Origin: Chlorophyllum brunneum
Taxonomy: Eukaryota > Basidiomycota > Agaricomycetes > Agaricales > Agaricaceae
Length of the DNA stretch: 64,000 nucleotides
Reading direction: 5' to 3'
NCBI GenBank assembly: GCA_963576785.1
Contig: OY756139.1
Span: forward strand, 4,216,001-4,280,000
Below, one piece after another: positions 1 to 11,721 of the stretch (the stretch's first letter is position 1; each line of letters opens with the position of its first letter). Under the pieces are notes generated by a model, which saw nothing but the letters and a program-made list of their open reading frames with translations, made no database searches and was not told where the DNA came from. Made by a program: the position numbers and the translations under genes.

Positions 1-14
1 GCAGCACTTACAAC

Positions 15-1697
15 ATGAGTGGCGATGAAGGCCTGGCGTTCAGGCAAGCCTTCGCAGAATTAACAACAACCTTGATGAAAGCGGGATGGCTCAAGGTGAA
101 GGTTGATGAAGACAGAAACGACCTCCATGGGTGGATGGGGGTAAACTTTGGTAAGATTATCGTTCGCGCCGAGGAAACCCCTCAGCCAGACGTTTCTCCC
201 CTCCGACGCATGGCCTCCGTAGCCACCACGAGCAAACCTGACGACGTCCGCATGGAGGTTGTCGAACACATTGTCACGCCGGGTATCACCGCTGGCAATG
301 ATGTCACTCATTCGGGTATCTCCGATGATGACGTTCAGATGATCTCCGAAGCGGAGTTCAAGACCGTCTCTCACAGTAAGAAGAAGCGAACCAAGAAACC
401 GGCTTCAGGTACCAAGAAGGCCGTGCCTGCCAAGGCTGCCCCCCCGAAGGCGACGGAGGCCGCCAAAACTCCGGTCTCAAAAACTCCGGCTCCTCCGGCT
501 CCCGCACCCAACAACAAGGGAACCAAGATCACACCCCAGGAGGGAGCTAAATCCTCCTATGCTGCTATGGCAGTGAAAAAGGGTAAGGGGACTGCCGCCC
601 CCTCCACCAATGCCCGAGACCCTCTTAAGCTCTTAGAGTTTGCGAGTAAGTTCCCGGAATTATCTAATGAGAAGATAGTGGCGATGTACGATGCCGCTTA
701 CTCACCCTCTGCCTCCCCCGCGAACAAGAAACCGACCAAGAGGACCGGTACTATTCACTCCACCCTAAATGGTCCCTCGCGTAAGCAAGTGATCATTCCT
801 CTTCTCACCGGCCCCACCGTCACCAATTTCGGGGCCATCATTGACTCTCTCAATGCATGCCTTATCGCGGAGAAGTCCAAAACGAGGGTTATTGCCGCCT
901 CGCAGGGTAAGCTGGGCCTTATGGTCCACACCTCGGAGGTTTTGACCCCCACGGAGCTAGACGTAGTCAAAGTGTGGCTCAAGGAGAAGTTTGGAGGGAT
1001 CACCACAGGTGAAGCTGCCCTCCCCAAGTCTAAGTCGTTCGTGAAAGTCATGGACGTGTGTTACATCACCCCCCGAGGACAAATCCTCACCGAGGCCGAT
1101 GTGGTCTCCAGCGTCCGGAGCTCGATCCACTCTGACACCATCCAATTCGCGACGCAACCACGGGTGCGGCGCAACTCAAAACACTCGGACACCTGTACGG
1201 TGTGGTTCAAAATCTGGGACTCGAAGGCGGGGACCAACATTGCAAGTATCGAGGACAAGTTCCTCAACATCTATGGAGGGCTTTTCCGCATTAGAAGGGC
1301 CTCTGCCAAACCGGGAGTCCCGCTCTGCTCCAAATGTTGCAGATGGGGCCACCCTCTCAACCGATGTCGAGCGAGGCTATTCACATGTGCGCACTGTAAG
1401 GGGCCACATGCCACTGCCAACCACCGATCGTTTGCCCACTGTTGCAAGGGCAACGATAAGGCCACTCCACCCATCGCGGCCACCCCCTCAGGAGAACCAT
1501 GCCCCCACAAGGCGACATGCTCCAACTGTGGCAAGGACCACCTCGCAACTGACCGTAAATGTCAATTTTGGAAGAAGCGATTCGACCATGACTGGCATGC
1601 TAACAAAGCGCTCGAACTACGAGTGAACAAAGGAGTTCCGCCACCCACCTCCTCACCATCCCAGGCTAGTCGAAGCCAGACTACCCCCCCTCAATGA
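15..1697 (+). CDS. LINE ORF1, gag-like RNA-binding protein with CCHC zinc knuckle
   Basis: Open frame of 560 codons, predicted to coat LINE RNA as a nucleic-acid chaperone. The first 200 residues are low-complexity and rich in Lys, Ala and Pro. A more ordered middle part follows. A Cys-rich region at about residues 433-520 includes CSKCCRWGHPLNRC, a CX2CX4HX4C knuckle, followed by further CX2C pairs (CAHCKG, CSNCGKDH). The start is the first ATG of the visible transcript, 14 nt from the window edge. The stop TGA (1695-1697) overlaps the ORF2 start as ATGA. The same protein type, in decayed form, occurs in the ORF1-only element at 52218-54096. It is the only intact LINE ORF in the window. Confidence 0.9.
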   Translation: MSGDEGLAFRQAFAELTTTLMKAGWLKVKVDEDRNDLHGWMGVNFGKIIVRAEETPQPDVSPLRRMASVATTSKPDDVRMEVVEHIVTPGITAGNDVTHSGISDDDVQMISEAEFKTVSHSKKKRTKKPASGTKKAVPAKAAPPKATEAAKTPVSKTPAPPAPAPNNKGTKITPQEGAKSSYAAMAVKKGKGTAAPSTNARDPLKLLEFASKFPELSNEKIVAMYDAAYSPSASPANKKPTKRTGTIHSTLNGPSRKQVIIPLLTGPTVTNFGAIIDSLNACLIAEKSKTRVIAASQGKLGLMVHTSEVLTPTELDVVKVWLKEKFGGITTGEAALPKSKSFVKVMDVCYITPRGQILTEADVVSSVRSSIHSDTIQFATQPRVRRNSKHSDTCTVWFKIWDSKAGTNIASIEDKFLNIYGGLFRIRRASAKPGVPLCSKCCRWGHPLNRCRARLFTCAHCKGPHATANHRSFAHCCKGNDKATPPIAATPSGEPCPHKATCSNCGKDHLATDRKCQFWKKRFDHDWHANKALELRVNKGVPPPTSSPSQASRSQTTPPQ

Positions 1698-4600
1698 ATA
1701 ACGTCCCTGACGAGCAAGACAGGCCTCCTCGTTCACTCCTGAATGAGTTGAAGGTCTGCTCTCACAACATAGGAAGATCGTATGGAGTGATGGAGACAGT
1801 CCTCGCACGTAGAGGTGACGTCGACCTCCTCCTCATACAAGAACCCCCTTGGAGATTCCTCCGAGATATCCCCTCCTCTGTCTCCAATGACGGTGCACCC
1901 CTCGTAGGAGGCCCAGTCCACCCGGACTGGACGCTCCTTTCATATCCAATCATTGCCGAAGAAGTCCTTCAAGTTGGACGCCGAAGATACCCTCAACGTA
2001 TGGTTAACTTGGAACACCGTACCACACCGCGAGTTCTTGCCTTTGCTCACAAAAGGCTGAAACGACTCCGACCATCCATCCGAAGAGATGTAATCGACCA
2101 TCAAGACCTCCTGTGTATATCTTTATATGCAGGAGGAGAAGAACTGCTGCTGCTGAACGTGTATAACGATAGCCACAACACTGCGCTCCACTTCCTCGAG
2201 GAGTGACTCTTCGACCTCCCGCCCTTTCTTCTTGTGGGAGGAGACATCAATATCAGATCGGAGATCTGGGACCCTTCAACGGATCAACACCCAGCAAGTG
2301 TGGACCGACTCCTTATGGTCACTGAAGCCCTCAACCTTGTGAGGTCAACTCCGTTCAAGGCCAAGCCGACCCGTTATGCCTCAGACCCCAATTTACCGGA
2401 CATGGTCATCAACCTATTCTTTGTTTCGGGATTGCTACCACACATTCCCTCCCATGCTATCCAGGATGGCGATCGGTACAATTCAGACCACGCCCCCCTG
2501 CTAATCAGGCTACCTATTCCACAGATGGACATTGTCGTCGAAAGACTGACTATCCCCAAGAATTCGGAAGAGGAGACCAAGTTCCTGACCGATATTGTTG
2601 AAGGAATAAAGAACCAAGACTGGCCGATGAACAGCGCGGATGAGCTGGAGAGAGCTGTTGCCGAATTGGGAGTTTTGTTTGACAGATCCTGGACCCACAA
2701 TGCAAAGAAGACCAAGATCACCACTAGATCCAAGACCTGGTGGAACGAGGAGTGCTCGACTGCACTCGCTGCGCACCATGTGGACCGCGAGAATAAGTGC
2801 AAATGGAATGCTTTTTGCAAGACTACAAGGAAGACGAAAAGAACATACTTCGACAAGAAGATACAAGAAATCTCTGTCGACCGAAAACGCCCGTGGGATC
2901 TCACACCATGGATCAAAGATCGCGCACTCCCGGCCACGGAAGCCATGTGTCACAACGGCCGGCCTTGTCTCACGCTAGACAACCTGTGGACTGCTCTTAA
3001 CCAACACTACAATTCTGCCTGGGATAGACCAACAAATGTGGCAGTTCTGGATGAGCTCCCTCCTCCGAACGGAACGGAGAATAGGACTTGGGTAGACTTC
3101 TCTCTCCTTGAGATGATGGAGTCACTCAAGGATACCTTGAATTCTTCCTCCCCCGGTCCCGACCATATTTCCTGGTCCCATCTCAAGCAGATCATCGCTG
3201 ATGAAGTGTGCGCAAATCTACTCCTCAAAATCGGTAGCAAGTGTCTGAGTATTGGACACTGGCCTACCCACTTCAAAAAATCTATGTCGGTGATCATACC
3301 AAAACCCAACAAACCCGACTATTCCACTCCAAAGGCGTTCCGACCGATCATCCTCCTCAACACATTTGGCAAGCTAATAGAGAAAATGCTTGCTAAACGA
3401 CTTCAATTCGAGGCTGTTAAATTCAAAGTCCTCCATCTGCACCAATTGGGAGCAATCCACCAAAGATCTACTGAAGACGCAGGTCTCTTCCTGATGCACA
3501 TCATCTGGGGAGCTTGGACGAAGAAGAAGAAGACATCGGTGCTTGCATTCGATGTCGCCCAATTCTTCCCCTCCCTCAACCACAGTCTCCTTGTCGAAAT
3601 TCTACGATGACAAGGATTCCCCCCTCAGGTCGTCGAGTTCTTCATTAACTACCTCAAAGAATGCTGCACCACCTACCGGTGGAACGATGAGACTTCTCCG
3701 GAATTCGATGCAGCGGTAGGAGTAGGCCAGGGTTCGGCCCTTAGCCCTATTCTCTCCGCTCTATTCCTCGCCCCCCTTTTACATGTCTTCAACATTCGTA
3801 TGGCGGAACACCGAGACAAGTGGGACTTTGATGTCCTCTCGTTTGTAGATGATGGCACTTTAGTGGCACAATCCCCGTCCCTCGAAAAGAACGTGGAAAT
3901 CTTACAACACATGTACCGCGAAATGGAGCGGCTCATAAATGAATTTGGACTAGAGATTGAACATGGCAAGTCGGAGATCTTTCACTTCACACATGCAAGA
4001 CAAGACTCGAATCCCTCCATCGACTTGGGATCCCCGCCGTTCACCGGTCGTAACCTACTCAAACCGAAAACCCACTGGCGGTACCTCGGCTTTTACTTTG
4101 ACCAGACGTTAACCTTCAAGGAACACATTCGATTCTACTCCGCCAAGGCGATATCCACGATCAAGGCGATGAAAATGCTGGGAAACTCCGTTAGAGGACT
4201 GTCTCCCACCAACAAGAGGTTACTCTATCGTTCGTGTGTCATGCCAGTTGCAACATACGGATACCGACTATGGTTTCACGATCAATCCCGGACCAAGGGA
4301 ACTTGTGAAATCCTCAACAAAATGCAACAAAGGGCGGCGCTCTGGATTACCAGGGCCTTCCGGACTTCTCCCACCGGCGGTGTTGAGTCCCTTGAGGGGC
4401 TCATGCCCATCAAACTTCACCTCCGAAAGTTGGCCAAATGACAATCGTCGAGGCTTCATACATTGGATGATGAACATGCATTGGCAAGATTGATGAAGGA
4501 ATTCCACTCTTCCCCTCACCGACTTCACATCAAGAACTTCACAGAGGTTCAGAAGAAGAAGACATTAGGAGCTGTGATGGACTTTTCGCGCCCCACCCCT

Positions 4601-5743
4601 GAGACTCGGTATATAGAACATTTCGATTCTGTTTCTAAATCTCTCTGGCCCGGATGTAGGTTACTTGACTGTTTCTCTACTAATGTAAATTTTATAGGAT
4701 TCAACTGGGACAACCCTCACCTCTCAAAGACACTTTGGGATGATGTAACGATGAACGCAACAACGGACGCAAAATCCATCACGATCGGTATGGACGGCTC
4801 GGTCCACCCCAATCCTAACCCACTTGCCTGCCAGTTCACGGCGGCAGCCACCATTCGACATCTTGACGGTAGGAGCTCTATCATGAAGAGGCTCGGAGGA
4901 ACCATGTCGACGGACACCGAACTAGTAGCGCAGTACCTAGGTATCACCAAAGTACTCGCCACCGACGAATATGACCAGGTTGAGCACATCCATGTGTTCA
5001 CCGACTCCATCGAAGCTTCCCAGCTCCTACTCGACTGTTTGCCGCACTCCTGCCAACAATAGTCCATTATCACATCGAAGGTGCTCCTGGCTTGGTTCAA
5101 TAAATCAGGCCGACACTCCCTTTCCTTTTACCACACACCGTCGAAATACAAGTATGGGATACAAAGAGCCACTCATGACTGGATTCAAATGGTCGCCTGG
5201 CCTAACCAGGGTAGAAACCACCGAGTACCAAACTCGATCGACTACCTACACAAGAAGTCCGCCGAACATGCCATTCACACATGGCAGGCCATGTTCGGGT
5301 TCAAAACCTACAGCGGTAGCTCCTTCCTCCACCTCCCGGTGCGAGCGAATGGAGCTTCCGCCCTACCGTTGCACATCAAGTCCAGTCCATGGATACGAGA
5401 ATGCGGATACCAGCCCCAGCTCTTTGCAAGAGCTTGTCGCGCCATCTTATGCCACACCCCAATTGGAGAATATCGACTACGATTCTTTCCTAACGAGGAC
5501 CTTTCATGCCACCACTGCAATAATCAAATGGTGCAGACGCGGTCACACATCCTGTATCATTGTAACAACTTCGATCATCACTTTGGCGTCGACACGATCA
5601 AGACATTCGTCAACTTCTTGCGTCGCAACCCCTCCGCGTTCAGCTTCCCCCCAGAACCTGATCGTCCTCGTATCCGTGCCAGTTCAATCCCACCGTTACA
5701 TCGTCATCAAGTCCGAAGAAGGTTTGGGTCTGCGCCTGTGTAG
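1694..5743 (+). pseudogene. LINE ORF2 (APE endonuclease, RT, RNase H), broken by four stops
   Basis: One reading frame runs from ATG 1694 to TAG 5743, interrupted by TGA 2204, TGA 3608, TGA 4439 and TAG 5060. Domains in order: APE-like endonuclease with CSHNIGRSYG, LLLIQEPPW, GGDINIRSEIW and SDHAPLLI; reverse transcriptase with PKAFRPIILLNTFGKLIEK, VGQGSALSPILSALFLAPLL and FVDD (3842-3853); RNase H with MDGSVHPNP, DTELVAQYLG and HVFTDS, giving the D, E and D residues; and a C-terminal CX2CX9HX4C motif (CHHCNNQMVQTRSHILYHC). These make a target-primed reverse transcription enzyme. TGA 3608 corresponds to TGG in L1-h (43360-43362). TGA 4439 recurs in three other copies. The start is chosen on the ATGA overlap with ORF1. 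Confidence 0.92.
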
Positions 5744-6205
5744 GGTCCTTTTCTTTTATCTTTCTTCTTTTGCTCTCCCGGTTATGGATTTCCAATTCAT
5801 TTCTCTATCTCCCCTTTCCTCGCTCGTCTACCTTTTATATAGTTTTCGTTCAACTTCCATTTCTCCCTGGTGCCTGGGTATATACCCGCCCACACGCTAT
5901 GTACCGTTTGATGTTCCCCCTTGTGATTGCGAGTAGATAGTTTCTTTTCTATCAATCTCTCTCTCTCACTCTCTCTTTTTCCGATTCCTCCCTCTCTCCT
6001 CTCTCTTCGCTGAACATCGTAGGTACCAAACATCTCTCTAGTGTATGCGCTAGATGTCGTCGAGTCTCGTGGGGTTAGTTTACTTGTAGTTTACTTTCCC
6101 TTCTCTGAACATTCTGTACGTTCTACCTTTGTATGTATGTACATGCGGACTGCGTTCGAGCACCGCTATATAAATTGTTGATTACAAAAAAAAAAAAAAA
6201 AAAAA

Positions 6206-6408
6206 GCCGGAGAGGCTGTGAAGATAGAGGGGACTGGAACACATGTTGTGATCCCAAAGACATTCCCATTGCCATCAGGCATAGGCTCTCTTGGGGAGAG
6301 ATCAGATTGTAGCATAGACATGGTTTATATCCTCTGTACTGTAGACTAGCACCGAGTAATCGACTTTTGCAAATTGATGGTGGTGGTACAAGTCAAAGAA
6401 GGGATGTG
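6206..6408. other. Unassigned spacer
   Basis: About 200 bp between the LINE A tail and recognisable Gypsy2 sequence. I see no ORF, LTR or similarity to other parts of the window. It may be older repeat or host sequence; no function is assigned. Confidence 0.4.
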
Positions 6409-7673
6409 TGTTCATTTAGCTTTTTGTAGTCTTGTACCAGTCATTTAGTTCCATCTTTCTTGGGTATAAAGAAGCATGGGGTGGTGTAGGGGGACTGTGA
6501 TGGTCGAATTTGTCCTGAAGCGATATTCTCATCAAGGAATTTCTGCAGTTCTTGTTTCTCCATTAATGTCATTGGGTAGACTTTGGACTGTGGTACTGGT
6601 AGTGCGTCTTCTGACAGGTTTATTTTGTGGTCCTATATTGTGTGTTCTGGCAGTTTGTTGAAGTTCTTCTTGTTGAACAGGTGCATATATTGCTGTAGAT
6701 ATGTTGGTAGGTCTTCCAGGTTTGTTTGGTCGGTTTTCCTTTCCTCTGTGTGTTCCTTTACCATGTGTATCCTCTTATTGAACCATATGTCATTGTGGTG
6801 TGTGGTACAATCCTTTGGACATCTATTGAAGCATATTATGTTGTTTGTCCAGTTGATTTCTGGGTTGTGTTTGACTAGCCAGTCATGTCCAAGGTATAGG
6901 TCTGCATTCTCTAGTTGTGTTACCATTGCTTCAATTTCTTCTATATGTTTTCCATTGCTTAGTACCAGTTGTGCCATGTCTGTTATTTCTCCTTTCTTGT
7001 TTTTGGTTCTGTCGACATTGATTACTTGTATCAGGGTTTTGAGGGGTCTGGTCATGATTCATTCTTCTTCTACTATTCTCTGTGCTATGCACATGTGGGT
7101 GCATCTGGAATCTACCAGTGTGGTGATTTGTTTAGGTCCCTTCTTTGTTCTGAATGTTGAATCAAGGAGAAGTTCATGCATCAAGTTCTATTTCTGTGGA
7201 ATCACATATTGTCTATTGTGAAGTAAAACAGGAGCTCTAGGTTTATTGGCTTGTGGGTTTGCGCCTACTTGGAGCCTTTGGCAAGATCCTCCTTTGCCTC
7301 TTCTTCTTGCTCAGTCTCCTTGGTAACCTCTCTGATGTGTGCTTTCTTCAGTGCTTTGCAATTCTTCAAAATGTGGCCTTGCTTGCCACAATTATAGCAC
7401 ATTATTTTGGTGTATGTGACCTTCATCTTCTTGTGGCAATATTTGGCAATATGCCCATATAGATTGCAGTTGAAACATCTCAGTTTGCTGTTCTGATTGA
7501 TGTCTGCCCTCTGTCTACCAATCTCCATTGATTGTCCTCCACCTCCATATGTGACTCCTGTGCTTGTTCTGATGTCTCCTTGGGTGATATCTGTCATTTC
7601 ATATCCTTGTCCTACTGCAAGGATCATGTTCCTCCATTTGCTGTATATGTCTGGGATTGAGACTGACAGATAG
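6409..7673 (-). mobile_element. Gypsy2 fragment (3' gag, protease, start of RT), reverse
   Basis: On the reverse strand, 7673 to about 7240 encodes the end of gag with two CCHC knuckles (CFNCNLYGHIAKYC and CYNCGKQGHILKNC). Then come a decayed protease region with a DSRCTH-like trace, the segment around LYLGHDWLVKHNPEINW, and the N-terminal RT up to FIPKKDG. It is closer to the Gypsy2 copy at 46-50 kb than to Gypsy1 in wording (for example NPEINW rather than NPEIDW). It is cut at 7673 by the Gypsy1-A LTR and fades out at about 6409. The frameshift heptamer at the gag end is changed to GGATCTT. Several stops show it is dead. Confidence 0.85.
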
Positions 7674-7974
7674 TGTTACGAATTGTAGGCTGTTCATTTC
7701 TATCATGCGCCCATTACCTCGTGTACCCTCATACTCATTTCACCTCCTGTATCAACCCTAGAGGCTATGCCTCTTACCTGACTCCTTCTACTCGTCTCCT
7801 ATGACTCCATTACTCGACTCCCTTATTATTAGCCCTTACCACTAGTATATAAAGTGTAGTGATACTTGATGTATTCCTTACACTTTACCAATCGTATCAT
7901 CCCTTCTTCCTTTCTCTACTTCCTTCCCTTTATCCAAAGGCTTGCAACCTGAGTCAGAGACTAAGGTCGTAACA
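7674..7974 (+). repeat. Gypsy1-A 5' LTR
   Basis: 301 bp, TGTTAC to GTAACA. A TATATAAA box lies at 7846-7853. About 30 bp downstream is ACACTTTACCAA (7880-7891), complementary to the primer-binding site TTGGTAAAGTGT at 7976-7987, two bases into the internal region. Confidence 0.95.
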
Positions 7975-8068
7975 TTTGGTAAAGTGTCATTTCGACTCAC
8001 CTTGCAAGAGAGGTGCCACTATTCGTAGCTAGGCTTGGAATAATAGCCTCCGACCAGGACAACAGTAT

Positions 8069-8359
8069 ATGAGCAGCGGTAGCTCATCGAGAACACCGAG
8101 AAGACAGAGAGCTCCGAGACCAACAGACATCCAGGGTTCACCCGTAGCAACAGGATCCAAACGATCAACAGAACCAGAAATCCCTGAAGGCCTTAAACGG
8201 CAGAAATCCGAACACAGCGTAGACGAAAACACAGCTCTATTTGAAACCGAATTCGACACAGAAGTCGCCGACGCCACAGCCGATATAGAAATCGCCAAGA
8301 CCTACGAAAACGAACACAGCGAACCAGAGTTAGAACCAGAAATGACAGATCCCGACTAA
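8069..8359 (+). pseudogene. Gypsy1-A gag N-terminal remnant
   Basis: ATG 8069 opens the same Ser/Arg/Pro-rich gag N-terminus seen in Gypsy1-C (SGSSSRTPRRQRAP). After about 94 codons the sequence jumps to the protease-proximal region at ACAGAT|CCCGAC and the frame closes at TAA 8357-8359. The capsid-like core and both zinc knuckles are lost. The deleted length is not a multiple of three, so gag and pol are out of phase. Confidence 0.9.
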
Positions 8360-11300
8360 AACCCTGGAAACCCCGATCAAAGTAATCAATGCCGATGGAA
8401 CGGAAAATAGGAAGGGAGAAATAACAGACAAAGCACAACTGGTACTAAACAATGGCAACCACACGGAACAAATCGACACTCTAGTAACACAATTGGAGAG
8501 CGCAGACTTATACCTGGGACACAATTGGCTGGTTAAACACAACCCAGAAATCGATTGGAACAATCATGTCATACGATTCACGAGATGTCCAGAAGATTGC
8601 AAAATATCACATAGTGACATACGGTTCAACGAGAAAATACGGATAGTCAAGGAACACATTGAAGAAAAAAAGGCGGACCGGACGGACGATGAAGATCTAC
8701 CACCATACCTCCAACAGTACACCCATCTATTCAACAAGAAGAACTTTGATAATTTACCCGCACACATGGTATGGGACCACGAGATAAATCTGTCGGAGGA
8801 TGCACCCCCGGTACTGCAATCCAAAGTTTACCCGATGACAATAACGGAAAAACAGGAACTACAAAAGTTCCTCGACAAAAACCTCGCCTCAGGACGAATC
8901 AGACCATCACAATCCCCCTACGCCACCCCATGCTTCTTTATACCAAAAAAGGACGGAACAAAACGCCTGGTACAAGACTACAAAAAACTGAATGAACACA
9001 CCATCAAAGATAAAACGCCACTACCACTCATAGGCGAAGTTCTAGATCGATTAAAGGACGCAAAAGTGTTTAACAAGCTCGATATCATTTGGGGATACAA
9101 CAACGTCAGAATCAGGAAAGGAGACGAATGGAAGGCAGCGTTCGTAACAAACAATGGATTATTTGAACCTACAGTCATGTTCTTCGGAATGAGCAATTCA
9201 CCTGTGACCTTCCAGAGAATGATGAACACGATATTTCGGGAACTATTACATGAAGGAACGCTCGTCAACTACATGGACGATTTCGTCATTCCAGGGACCA
9301 CACAAGAAGAACTCGAGAAACGAACGACGCGGTTCTTAGACATTGCAGCCAAACACCAGCTCTACTTCAAGCGATCAAAATGTATGTTCGACGCGAAGGA
9401 AATACCCATACTGGGCTTTGTAGTAGGACAGGGCAGCGTTAAAATGGAGGAAGAGAAGGTGAAAGCAGTAAGGGAATGGTCAACACCCAAATCTGTGAAA
9501 GATGTCGAAAAATTCCTCGGCTTTGCAAACTTCTACCGACGATTCATACAAGACTTCAGTAACATAGCGACACCACTACATGAACTCAAGAAGAAAGACG
9601 CACAATGGTCATGGTCAGAACGACAACAGCAAGTGTTTGAAAAAATCAAGAAGAAAATCACGAGCGAACCAGTACTAGCAATGCCTCGAGATAAAGGACA
9701 ATATAGAGTGGAAGTGGACGTATCAGGATACGGAGTAGGAGCGGTACTATCACAAGACCAGGATAACCAGTGGCACCCAATTGCCTTCCACTCGAGAACA
9801 ATGACACCGGCAGAACGAAATTACCAAATCTACGACAAAGAACTATTGGCAATCCGAGAAGCGATCAAAACTTGGAGACAATATCTACTCGATGCTGACA
9901 AACCATTCGAGATATGGACAGACCACAAGAACTTGGAATACTTTAGGAAACCGCAACAACTCACAGGACGACAGGCGAGATGGCAACTGGAACTACAGGA
10001 ATATCACTACACGTTAAAACACATACCCGGAAAAACAAACACAAAAGCAGATGTGTTATCAAGATTAGCAAAAACAGATACAACCAGAGACAACACAAAT
10101 ATCACGCTGTTACCAGACCACTTATTCGATAACACTACCACCGAGATCAGACAAATTTGGGATATATCGGAAGAAGAAGACCTGAAACACCGATTACAAA
10201 AAGAACAGAGGAGAGAAACACAATGGTTAAGAGAAAAAGAGAAACGACCAGAAGAGATATGGGAAACTGATGGATTACCCATCTTCGAAGGAAGAATATA
10301 CGTACCACCAAACACCGAGTTACGCCAAGAAATACTCCAACAACACCACGACAGAACGGACGTAGGACACCCGGGACAACACAGAATGATCGAACTCCTC
10401 AAAAGGACATATTGGTGGCCACAAATGCGCAATGATGTTAAATGATACATCAAGGGATGCGACACATGTCAACGAAACAAAATACTCCGAACACGACCTA
10501 CCACACACCTCCATCCGCTACCAATACCCACCGGACCATGGGAAGAGATATCAATCGACATGATAGGACCACTGCCAGAATCAGAGGGATACGATGCGAT
10601 ACTTGTCATCATTGATTGTTTCAGCAAAATGATCAGACTACGTGCAGTTAACACCACCCTATCATCCGAGGAGCTAGGAGATATATATCGGGACGACATA
10701 TGGAGACAACATGGGATACCACGCAGGATCATCAGTGACAGAGGTCCACAATTCGCATCAAAATTCATGGCGGAACTTTGCAGAGCAACCGGCACCCAAC
10801 GTAACCTATCCATGGCATACCATCCACAAACAGACGGTCAAACGGAGCGCATCAACCAAGAGGTCGAGGCCTACCTCAGAAATGTAATCAATCATGCACA
10901 GAACAACTGGAAGAAATGGCTCAGCACTGCAGAATTCCAGTATAACGATAAAACACATAGTGCCACAGGACATTCACCGTTCCAGATAGTATACGGATGA
11001 CACCCATGGAAAGGAGACATCACAAATGAGATCAAGGCTCCAGCAATCACGGAAAGAATACAGCAACTACAGGACATATGCTAAGAGACGATCAAGATGC
11101 TCCAACAAAACCAGGTACAGATGGAGAAGCGGAACAGCACAAAGCCAGAACACGAGTACCGAGCAGGAGACCAAATTTGGCTGGAGGCAGACAATATTAG
11201 GACAACAAGACCAACGAAGAAACTAGATCACAAGAGATACGGACCGTTCCGAGTAAAAGAAAAAATAGGAGAAACAAGCTACCGCCTGGAGCTACCTGAA

Positions 11301-11624
11301 ACATGGGCGATACACGACGTATTCAACAGCAGACTACTTTCCCCCTATCATAACCCCGAGTATGACAGCCAGCACACTCCGCCACCACCGATCCCCGAGA
11401 TAGTTAATGATGAGGAACACTACGAAGTAGACGAAGTCCGAGGACACCGCACAAAAGGGAAACGAAAACAGTACCTAGTACACTGGAAAGGATATACGTC
11501 CGAAGAAGATACATGGGAAGACGAGACAAATTTAGATAATGCCAAGGAAGCGGTACAAGAATTTATGAGCAAGATTTCGAGGACGAAACCTATAAAAAGG
11601 GGAGGTAAAAAGCAGCAATTATGA
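8360..11624 (+). pseudogene. Gypsy1-A pol (RT, RNase H, integrase, chromodomain), broken
   Basis: Frame 3 reads from the protease/RT linker (LYLGHNWLVKHNPEIDW) through RT with NYMDDFVIP, RNase H (VEVDVSGYGVGAVLSQ, IWTDHKNLEYF), integrase with HHCC zinc-finger parts (GHPGQHRMIELL ... GCDTC) and catalytic core (SIDMIGPLP, ISDRGPQFASKF, QTDGQTERINQEVE), then a C-terminal chromodomain (YLVHWKGYTSEEDTWEDE). Stops: TGA 10443 (CGA at 37918 in Gypsy1-C), TGA 10998 (CAA in Gypsy1-C) and a TAA near 11082. The protease active site was lost in the deletion. The chromodomain, known in chromoviruses to bind modified histone tails, is complete. Confidence 0.93.
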
Positions 11625-11721
11625 ACAACAAACCTCGCATTCCAAGCAACCACTACACTCAACGCATCACTCGTGGTATCCAGTTCACACTTGACTTCGC
11701 CAATTATCTTTACAACACACC

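Larger units (their letters stand above)
1..6205 (+). mobile_element. L1-a: near full-length LINE (non-LTR retrotransposon)
   Basis: Two ORFs, a long 3' UTR and a 20-nt A tail (6186-6205) make this the most complete copy of the LINE family that recurs at least seven more times here. ORF1 is gag-like with zinc knuckles. ORF2 carries APE endonuclease, reverse transcriptase, RNase H and a C-terminal Cys/His motif, which fits the Tad1/I group of fungal LINEs; the clade is inferred from domain order only. The 3' UTR contains a CT-rich stretch (about 5956-6005) and ends in TATATAAATTGTTGA before the A tail, a signature shared by the other copies that keep their 3' end. The 5' end and any target duplication lie outside the window. 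ORF2 has four in-frame stops, so the copy is dead. Confidence 0.93.

Noticed and set aside
4439..4441. Programmed readthrough of a shared TGA between RT and RNase H in the LINE
   Set aside because: Three sister copies have CAA at this place and the same TGA/CAA split occurs at other former CGA codons, so CpG decay explains it better than recoding.
5956..6005. CRISPR-like or satellite repeat in the CT-rich stretches
   Set aside because: They are imperfect microsatellite tracts inside LINE 3' UTRs, with no spacers or repeat units of fixed length.
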